From Acidimicrobiales bacterium (lineage in GTDB: Bacteria; Actinomycetota; Acidimicrobiia; Acidimicrobiales; RAAP-2), in assembly GCA_030044045.1 (NCBI GenBank), contig JASHWO010000227.1, positions 1-6,819 on the forward strand: 6,819 nt of DNA, read 5' to 3'. The position numbers were made by a program, and so were the translations under genes. This document shows positions 1 to 3,785 of this stretch, one piece after another; within the stretch, counting starts at the first letter, position 1; the number at the start of each line of letters is the position of its first letter. The notes beneath the pieces were generated by a model. The model was given only the letters and a program-made list of their open reading frames with translations. It did no database searches and was not told the DNA's origin.

Positions 1-1
1 G

Positions 2-274
2 GTGGTCGCCTTCAAGTCGCTCATCAACCCGGCGCTCCAGAAGGCGTACGCCGCCGCCAGCGGGACGTTCGTCGACGTCACCGCCGGCACGGGTGCCTAC
101 GTGCCGCTCACCGAGACCACCACCCTCCAGCCCTACGGGACGATCCCGGTGGCGGTGGCCAAGGTCTGCGAGCTCACCTGGTACTGCCAGCTCGGCAACA
201 TCCACGCCAAGACGGTCGGCTACCACCAGATCGGCGAGGAGATCTTGGCCGCCTACCGGAAGGCCACCGGCTAG
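2..274 (+). CDS. SGNH/GDSL hydrolase family protein, C-terminal fragment (5' end outside window)
   Basis: The last 90 residues of a protein whose start lies left of the window; the frame is open at base 2 and ends with TAG at 272-274. The segment around visible residues 57-80 (LTWYCQLGNIHAKTVGYHQI) resembles the last conserved block of SGNH/GDSL esterases, where the catalytic His sits in a GDIHP-like motif followed by a Gly-Tyr and a helix. His68 is the probable catalytic His. The usual Asp two residues before it is Asn66 here, and the usual Pro after it is Ala69, so catalysis may be altered. Two cysteines (Cys56, Cys62) could form a disulphide, as in exported members. Family enzymes hydrolyse ester bonds in lipids or carbohydrate esters; the substrate cannot be told from this fragment. 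No clear terminator follows. The family call rests on one block only. Confidence 0.7.
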   Translation: MVAFKSLINPALQKAYAAASGTFVDVTAGTGAYVPLTETTTLQPYGTIPVAVAKVCELTWYCQLGNIHAKTVGYHQIGEEILAAYRKATG

Positions 275-323
275 CGTTCCGTCCGGGTAGGGGAGATCAG
301 GATGCTAAATAGAGATCATCTTG

Positions 324-341
324 ATGCTATGATCACAGCAT
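324..341 (+). promoter_or_regulatory. Imperfect palindrome over vapB start, probable VapB/VapBC operator
   Basis: ATGCTATGATCACAGCAT is an 18-base palindrome with eight of nine base pairs matching, centred on TGATCA. It covers the predicted -10 element and the vapB start codon. A second inverted repeat, GATCAT (314-319) with ATGATC (329-334), overlaps it, and GATGCTA occurs twice in direct orientation (301-307 and 323-329). VapB antitoxins of the ribbon-helix-helix class bind such repeats as dimers and repress their own operon, more tightly with VapC bound. Binding here is inferred from position and symmetry. Confidence 0.55.
328..333 (+). promoter_or_regulatory. Predicted -10 element of vapBC, leaderless arrangement
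   Basis: TATGAT differs by one base from the TATAAT consensus. A transcript starting seven bases downstream of the hexamer would begin at base 340, the A of the vapB ATG. No Shine-Dalgarno-like sequence precedes that ATG, which fits a leaderless mRNA, common in actinobacteria. At the right distance there is no good -35; the best match is CTAAAT at 305-310. The region 301-340 is clearly richer in A and T than its surroundings, which supports a promoter. Confidence 0.5.
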
Positions 342-561
342 GCGTACGACGGTCACCTTGGACGACGATGTCGCCGCCGCCGTCGAGAAGCTCCGGCGGC
401 AGGGGGGGGCGGGCGTCAGCGAAGTGGTGAACCGGCTCGTCCGGGCCGGCCTGGCGCAGCCGGCCGAGCGGCACCGGTACCACCACCGGACGAGCAACCT
501 CGGCATCAAGGTCGACGTCAGCGACGTCGGCGCGGTGCTCGAACTGCTCGACGAGTCGTAG
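340..561 (+). CDS. vapB: VapB-type ribbon-helix-helix antitoxin
   Basis: A 73-residue antitoxin of a type II toxin-antitoxin pair; it should neutralise the VapC toxin next door and repress the operon. Residues 2-8 (RTTVTLD) form the DNA-contacting beta strand typical of ribbon-helix-helix proteins. Residues 9-20 and 26-38 (SEVVNRLVRAGLA) fit the two helices that make the dimer. The C-terminal part, from NLGIKVDV to ELLDES (about 53-73), is the likely toxin-binding segment, as in VapB proteins of this class. The ATG at 340 fits the usual MRTTVTLD start; there is no ribosome-binding site, and the promoter geometry suggests a leaderless mRNA. The vapC start follows the stop by six bases. Family assignment is firm; operator binding is inferred. 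Confidence 0.9.
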   Translation: MRTTVTLDDDVAAAVEKLRRQGGAGVSEVVNRLVRAGLAQPAERHRYHHRTSNLGIKVDVSDVGAVLELLDES

Positions 562-567
562 CGCGGC

Positions 568-1008
568 GTGCTGCTCGACGCCAACCTCCTGCTCTACGCG
601 GTCGACGCCCGGAGCCCGCAGAATCGAGCGGCGTCGGCCTGGCTGGAGACCGTCCTCAACGGCGACCGCCGGGTCGGCATCCCGTGGCAGACGGTCGGCG
701 CGTTCCTCCGTATCAGCACGCATCCCCGGGTGACGACCGAGCCTCTGTCCGCGCTCGACGCCTGGGCGTATGTCGAGTCGTGGCTGGCCGCCGACCCGGT
801 CTGGGTCCCGCCCGCCACCGGAGCAACTGCCTCGGTGCTGCGGCGGCTCGTCGCCACCTACCACGTCACCGGGAACCTCGTCCCCGACGCGCAGCTCGCC
901 GCCCTGGCCATCGAGCACGGGCTCGTCCTATGCTCGGCGGACGGAGACTTCGCCCGGTTCGACGAGCTGCGCTGGGAGAACCCGTTGGCCAGCCGTGGTC
1001 GCCCCTGA
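568..1008 (+). CDS. vapC: VapC-type PIN-domain ribonuclease toxin
   Basis: A 146-residue PIN-domain toxin; family members are Mg2+-dependent endoribonucleases that cut tRNA or rRNA and halt translation when the antitoxin is lost. Acidic metal-binding residues visible are Asp4 (MLLDANLLLYAVD), Asp107 (GNLVPDAQLAALA), Asp125 and Asp127 (SADGDFARF). The WQTVGAFLRI...THPRV segment (40-54) and the LRWENPL ending match the subgroup expanded in M. tuberculosis (the TIGR00028-type family). The Glu found in many PIN domains near residue 45 is Ala here; as I recall this is usual in that subgroup. The GTG at 568 is the only start placing Asp4 normally. It lies six bases after the vapB stop with no strong ribosome-binding site, so translation is probably coupled. 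The stop is four bases from that of the convergent lexA. Confidence 0.92.
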   Translation: MLLDANLLLYAVDARSPQNRAASAWLETVLNGDRRVGIPWQTVGAFLRISTHPRVTTEPLSALDAWAYVESWLAADPVWVPPATGATASVLRRLVATYHVTGNLVPDAQLAALAIEHGLVLCSADGDFARFDELRWENPLASRGRP

Positions 1009-1012
1009 CGAT

Positions 1013-1642
1013 CTAGAGGCGGCGGAGGACGGTGACCACCTTGCCGTAGACCGCCACCTCGTCGGGGTCGTACTCCATGGGGGAGAACGTCGGGTTGGCC
1101 GGGGTGAGGACCACCTTGCCCCGCCGGCGGCCAAAGGTCTTGACGGTGGCCTCGCCGTCGGGGATGCCGGCCACCACCACGTCGCCCGGCTCGGCGTCCG
1201 GCTGCTGGCGGACCACCACGAAGTCGCCGTCGAAGATGCCGGCGTCGATCATCGAGTCCCCGCGCACCCGCAACATGAAGATCGACCCCGTGCCGGTGAA
1301 CCGTTCCGGGAGGGCGAGGACCTCCTCCACGTTCTCCTGGGCCAGCACGCCGGTGCCGGCGGCCACCTCGCCGATGAGCGGCACGTGGCGCACCGGGCCG
1401 GCGGCCATGGCCACCTTGGAGGACGGGTCGTAGCGGACCTGGATGGCCCGGGGCTTGGTGGGGTCCCGCTGGAGGTAGCCCTCCCGCTGGAGGACGGCCA
1501 GGTGGGTATGGACCGTGGCCGAGGAGGCCAGGCCGACCGCCTCGCCGATCTCCCGCACCGACGGCGGGTAGCCCCGGTCCCGCAGGCAGGCGCCGATAAA
1601 TTCCAGGATCTCCTGCCGCTTGCCGCTCAGCGCTTCGGCCAT
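1013..1642 (-). CDS. lexA: LexA, SOS regulon repressor with S24 self-cleavage domain
   Basis: A 209-residue LexA of normal length. Residues 1-70 form the winged helix-turn-helix (GKRQEILEFI, then PPSVREIGEAVGLASSATVH) that binds SOS boxes. Residues 84-209 are the S24 latent protease domain. The self-cleavage site is Ala95-Gly96 in GEVAAGTGVLAQEN, the nucleophile is Ser130 (RGDSM) and the general base is Lys168 (EATVKTF). RecA filaments on single-stranded DNA trigger cleavage and release of the regulon. The ATG at 1642 is preceded seven bases away by a strong Shine-Dalgarno, GGAGGAGG (1650-1657); a longer reading to 1846 would cross the promoter and operators and is not credible. Four SOS boxes upstream imply autoregulation. 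The gene converges with vapC and diverges from the LysM gene. Confidence 0.98.
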   Translation of the reverse strand: MAEALSGKRQEILEFIGACLRDRGYPPSVREIGEAVGLASSATVHTHLAVLQREGYLQRDPTKPRAIQVRYDPSSKVAMAAGPVRHVPLIGEVAAGTGVLAQENVEEVLALPERFTGTGSIFMLRVRGDSMIDAGIFDGDFVVVRQQPDAEPGDVVVAGIPDGEATVKTFGRRRGKVVLTPANPTFSPMEYDPDEVAVYGKVVTVLRRL

Positions 1643-1660
1643 CGTGCGTCCTCCTCCGTG

Positions 1661-1675
1661 CGTCCGGTCCGGACG
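1661..1675 (-). promoter_or_regulatory. Small hairpin in the lexA 5' leader
   Basis: CGTCCG (1661-1666) and CGGACG (1670-1675) are perfect six-base inverted arms around a three-base loop. They lie in the predicted lexA leader, four bases upstream of the GGAGGAGG ribosome-binding site. A nine-base direct repeat, CGTGCGTCC (1643-1651 and 1657-1665), flanks that site. The stem could insulate or tune ribosome access, but short GC hairpins are frequent in DNA this GC-rich, so the role is speculative. Confidence 0.3.
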
Positions 1676-1691
1676 GGCGCCCCCCGGGAGG

Positions 1692-1705
1692 CGAACACCC
1701 GTTTG
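1692..1705. promoter_or_regulatory. SOS box 1 (LexA operator)
   Basis: CGAACACCCGTTTG matches the Gram-positive/actinobacterial LexA pattern CGAAC-N4-GTTYG. It covers the predicted lexA transcription start near 1703. Confidence 0.85.
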
Positions 1706-1709
1706 CACG

Positions 1710-1738
1710 ACGATACCCGATGACCCGGCGAGAGGCAA
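1710..1738 (-). promoter_or_regulatory. Predicted lexA promoter
   Basis: Read on the minus strand, TTGCCT (1738-1733) and TATCGT (1715-1710) are separated by exactly 17 bases, each matching four of six consensus positions. Transcription would start near 1703. SOS box 2 overlaps the -35 and SOS box 1 covers the start point, which is what an autorepressed lexA promoter should look like. Confidence 0.6.
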
Positions 1739-1749
1739 ACACCTGTTCG
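1736..1749. promoter_or_regulatory. SOS box 2 (LexA operator)
   Basis: CAAACACCTGTTCG on the plus strand reads CGAACAGGTGTTTG on the minus strand, a full match to CGAACRNRYGTTYG. It overlaps the predicted -35 hexamer of lexA; its centre is 44 bases from that of box 1. Confidence 0.88.
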
Positions 1750-1759
1750 AAAATTCTCC

Positions 1760-1789
1760 TTGACACGAACGCCTGTTCGTGTCCATCAT
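1760..1789 (+). promoter_or_regulatory. Predicted SOS-controlled rightward promoter (uORF and LysM gene)
   Basis: A perfect TTGACA -35 (1760-1765) is followed after 18 bases by CATCAT (1784-1789), which matches four of six -10 positions. Initiation would fall near 1796, exactly at an ATG. SOS boxes 3 and 4 bracket the -10 and start point, a tight repression geometry. Confidence 0.6.
1766..1779. promoter_or_regulatory. SOS box 3 (LexA operator), strongest symmetry
   Basis: CGAACGCCTGTTCG has perfect CGAAC/GTTCG arms. The symmetry extends outward to nine perfect bases per arm (1762-1770 and 1775-1783), making this the most symmetrical of the four. It lies in the spacer right after the rightward TTGACA -35, so a bound LexA dimer would block that promoter. 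Confidence 0.93.
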
Positions 1790-1795
1790 GTCGTC

Positions 1796-1870
1796 ATGAC
1801 GAACGTGCGTTCGCAGTCGATCTTCCCGGCGCCGGGCTCCGGCCACCGGGCCGGGCAGGAGGTGCGGTGA
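1796..1870 (+). CDS. Possible leaderless 24-residue upstream ORF coupled to the LysM gene
   Basis: ATG at 1796 opens a 25-codon frame (peptide begins MTNVRSQSIF and ends AGQEVR) closing with TGA at 1868-1870. That stop shares its A with the ATG of the LysM gene (TGATG). The ATG coincides with the predicted start of the SOS-controlled transcript, so it could be read as a leaderless ORF, with the ribosome delivered directly to the downstream start. The frame holds SOS box 4 and the AGGAGGTG ribosome-binding site of the next gene. I do not recognise the peptide; the coding claim rests on geometry alone, and a frame this short may arise by chance in GC-rich DNA. Confidence 0.4.
   Translation: MTNVRSQSIFPAPGSGHRAGQEVR
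1800..1813. promoter_or_regulatory. SOS box 4 (LexA operator)
   Basis: CGAACGTGCGTTCG is a full match to CGAACRNRYGTTYG with perfect arms. It begins about four bases after the predicted rightward start point and lies inside the small upstream ORF. Its centre is 34 bases from that of box 3. Confidence 0.93.
1857..1864 (+). promoter_or_regulatory. Ribosome-binding site of the LysM gene
   Basis: AGGAGGTG is a near-perfect Shine-Dalgarno. Its GGAGG core ends seven bases before the ATG at 1870 and four before an in-frame GTG at 1867, which favours the ATG as start and rules out much longer N-termini. Confidence 0.8.
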
Positions 1871-2451
1871 TGGCCATCGCTCCGCTGCCGGACCTGTACC
1901 CCGCCCCCGAGGATGACCTCGACATGCCCTGGCCCCGGCCGGTGCTGCGGCTGGTCGAGCCGCTGGAGGAGCCGTGGGACATGGTGCCCGACCCGTTGCC
2001 GGGCGTGACGCCCGCCGGGCCCGGGGACGGGCGGCCGGCGGTAGTGCCGGCCGGCGACGCGATCTCGCCGTCCCCCTTCACGCCGGGGACGGTGGAGGAG
2101 GGCCTGTCGGTCCGGACCGGCGTCGAGGTGTCGGTCCGCCGGCGGGCCCGGATCTCCCGGCAGGCCCGCCGCCGGCGACTGGCGGCCGGCCTGGTGGTGG
2201 CAGGGTTGCTCGCCCTGCTGTCGCTCCCGGTCGCCGCCCTGGGGGGGAGGGCGGCGACCGGTCACCGGGCGCCGGCTCCGGCGGCTGGCACCGGTCACCA
2301 GGTGGCCTACGTGGTCCAGCCGGGCGACACCCTGTGGTCCATCGCCACCCGGTTCGACCGGGACGGCGACGCCAGGGCGCTGGCCCGGGCCCTGGCGGCC
2401 GAGACTGGGTCGACAGCGGTGTACCCAGGCGAGCGCCTGGCCGTCCCCTGA
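1870..2451 (+). CDS. LysM-domain membrane protein, SOS-induced cell-division suppressor candidate (ChiZ/DivS/YneA position)
   Basis: A 193-residue protein. Residues 1-88 are acidic and Pro-rich, probably cytosolic and disordered. Residues 90-103 are a strongly basic stretch (RRRARISRQARRRR) before a single transmembrane helix at about 104-125, giving an N-in orientation. A short Ala/Pro/Gly linker leads to a C-terminal LysM domain at about 146-193 (YVVQPGDTLWSIATRF ... YPGERLAVP), which binds peptidoglycan outside the membrane. No catalytic domain is visible. The gene sits divergent from lexA and before nrdR, exactly like Rv2719c (ChiZ) of M. tuberculosis; the Corynebacterium divS and Bacillus yneA genes also adjoin lexA and delay division on DNA damage. 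The two best SOS boxes lie on its predicted promoter. Fold and topology are firm; the division role is inferred from context. Confidence 0.85.
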   Translation: MAIAPLPDLYPAPEDDLDMPWPRPVLRLVEPLEEPWDMVPDPLPGVTPAGPGDGRPAVVPAGDAISPSPFTPGTVEEGLSVRTGVEVSVRRRARISRQARRRRLAAGLVVAGLLALLSLPVAALGGRAATGHRAPAPAAGTGHQVAYVVQPGDTLWSIATRFDRDGDARALARALAAETGSTAVYPGERLAVP

Positions 2452-2548
2452 GCGCTCCGGGGCGCCGGGGGCCTTGTCGGCCCGGCTGGACGGCCCCCTG
2501 GTCCCCACACCCTGCCTGGACCTCTGACTCGGCCGCTGACGGGCGCAG

Positions 2549-2554
2549 TAACGT
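2549..2554 (+). promoter_or_regulatory. Weak candidate -10 for nrdR
   Basis: TAACGT fits the TANNNT pattern and ends seven bases before the nrdR GTG, which lacks a Shine-Dalgarno; a leaderless nrdR transcript is possible. The nearest -35-like hexamer, CTGACT (2524-2529), is 19 bases upstream, so the promoter is tentative. The 110 bases between the LysM gene and nrdR hold nothing else I can name. Confidence 0.3.
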
Positions 2555-2561
2555 CGGCCGT

Positions 2562-3032
2562 GTGCGCTGCCCGTGGTGTTCGGCTGACGACGATCGGGTG
2601 GTCGACTCGCGCCTGGCCGAGGAGGGTGCGGCCATCCGGCGTCGCCGCGAGTGCCTGGGGTGCGGCCGCCGGTTCACCACGTTCGAGCGGATCGACGAGC
2701 AGCCGCTGTGGGTGGTGAAGCGGTCGGGCCAGCGTGAGCCGTTCGACCGGGCGAAGCTGGTGGCCGGGATGCGGGCAGCCAGCAAGAACCGCCCGGTCAC
2801 CGAGGAGGCGTTGTCGGAGCTGGCCCAGCAGGTGGAGGAAGCCCTTCGCCTGGTCTCGAGCGAGCCGACCAGCCAGCAGGTGGGGGTGGCGGTGCTGGAG
2901 CAGCTCAAGGGGGTCGACGATGTGGCCTACCTGCGGTTCGCTAGCGTGTACAAGGGCTTCGCCGACCTGGGCGACTTCCAGCGGGAGGTCGGCCTGCTCA
3001 CCAAGACCACCGAGCCCAAGCGGCGGCGCTGA
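2562..3032 (+). CDS. nrdR: NrdR, transcriptional repressor of ribonucleotide reductase genes
   Basis: A 156-residue NrdR of usual length. The N-terminal zinc ribbon uses Cys3, Cys6, Cys31 and Cys34 (RCPWC and ECLGCGRRFTTFE) and binds NrdR boxes ahead of ribonucleotide reductase operons. The ATP-cone domain at about 47-137 (WVVKRSGQREPFDRAKL to YLRFASVYKGF) senses ATP/dATP and sets the oligomeric state. The protein thus matches dNTP synthesis to demand. The GTG at 2562 is chosen because it places the zinc ribbon at the very N-terminus, as in all family members; no Shine-Dalgarno precedes it. The lexA / LysM / nrdR order matches mycobacteria. No NrdR target operon is in view, so its regulon lies elsewhere. 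Confidence 0.97.
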   Translation: MRCPWCSADDDRVVDSRLAEEGAAIRRRRECLGCGRRFTTFERIDEQPLWVVKRSGQREPFDRAKLVAGMRAASKNRPVTEEALSELAQQVEEALRLVSSEPTSQQVGVAVLEQLKGVDDVAYLRFASVYKGFADLGDFQREVGLLTKTTEPKRRR

Positions 3033-3068
3033 GCGCCGGCCGGGTGGGGACGGGCGCCGAGGGACGGG

Positions 3069-3785
3069 ATGGCCGTGGCTGAGCTGGTGGCCGACGTCCC
3101 GCGGGTGGCGCTCGCCGTCTATGCCCACCCCGACGACGCCGACGTGGCCTGCGGGGGCACGCTGGCCCGCTGGGCGGCGGGCGGTTGCCAGGTGCACCTG
3201 CTGGTGTGCACCGACGGCGGCCGGGGCACCACCGACCCGGTGGTCGATCCCGAGGCGCTGGCCCGCCGCCGTGCCGGAGAACTGGCCGAGGCGGCGGCCC
3301 ACGTCGGCATCGCCACCCATCACTCCCTGGGGGCCACCGACGGCGAGCTGGGCGACCGGAAGGACGTGCTGGGGGCGTTGGTGGCGGTCGTCCGGCAGAT
3401 CCGGCCCGAGGTGGTGCTGGGGCACGACCCGACCGCGGTGTTCTTCGGCCAGGACTACTTCAACCACCGGGACCACCGGGCCGCCGGCTGGCTCCTGCTC
3501 GACGCCGTGGCCCCGGCTGCCGCGCTCCCGCACTACTTCCCCGACGCCGGACCGGCGCACCAGGTGGCCACCGCCTACCTGTCGGGCACGCTGGAGCCGG
3601 ACGTGTGGGTCGACGTGAGCGGTACGGTGGAGGCCAAGATGGCGGCGGTGGAGTGCCACCGCAGCCAGCTCCGAGGGGAGAAGGGTTGGGCCGGCGAGGC
3701 GGTGCGGCGCCGGGCCGAGGAGGAGGGCCGGAGGGCCGGCGTCCCCTATGCCGAGGGGTTCCGCCGCCTCTGGCTCGGTGGCTGA
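3069..3785 (+). CDS. PIG-L/LmbE-type zinc-dependent deacetylase
   Basis: A 238-residue enzyme of the GlcNAc-PI de-N-acetylase family, which removes acetyl groups from N-acetylglucosaminyl compounds (MshB and Mca of mycothiol metabolism are relatives). The signature AHPDDADVACGG at 19-30 gives zinc ligands His20 and Asp23 with Asp22 as likely general base; the residue after the Asp pair is Ala instead of the usual Glu. A third ligand is His136, or less likely His133, in FNHRDHRAAG (131-140). SGTLEPDVWVDVSGTVEAKMAAVECHRSQ (by parts, 172-200) is a typical C-terminal block. The ATG at 3069 follows the nrdR stop by 36 bases with only a weak GAGGGA-type ribosome site. The gene is shorter than Mca, so mycothiol function should not be assumed. 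It overlaps or abuts the start of dinB, suggesting one transcript. Confidence 0.9.
   Translation: MAVAELVADVPRVALAVYAHPDDADVACGGTLARWAAGGCQVHLLVCTDGGRGTTDPVVDPEALARRRAGELAEAAAHVGIATHHSLGATDGELGDRKDVLGALVAVVRQIRPEVVLGHDPTAVFFGQDYFNHRDHRAAGWLLLDAVAPAAALPHYFPDAGPAHQVATAYLSGTLEPDVWVDVSGTVEAKMAAVECHRSQLRGEKGWAGEAVRRRAEEEGRRAGVPYAEGFRRLWLGG

Noticed and set aside
770..1723. Long rightward open frame (317 codons) across vapC and lexA
   Set aside because: It lies mostly antisense to a clear lexA, has low-complexity Arg/Pro/His content and crosses the lexA promoter; typical of shadow frames in GC-rich DNA.
1643..1846. Longer LexA N-terminus starting at 1846 (minus strand)
   Set aside because: It crosses all four operators and both promoters; LexA proteins begin near the ATG at 1642, which has a strong ribosome-binding site.
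1720..1869. Upstream extension of the LysM gene to ATG 1720 (50 extra residues with a Cys-rich patch)
   Set aside because: It would start upstream of the predicted promoter and run through three SOS boxes, and a strong ribosome-binding site sits right before ATG 1870.
2469..2483. GGGCC-TTGTC-GGCCC inverted repeat after the LysM gene as a terminator
   Set aside because: Only five pairs and no T-run follows; such stems are common at this GC content.
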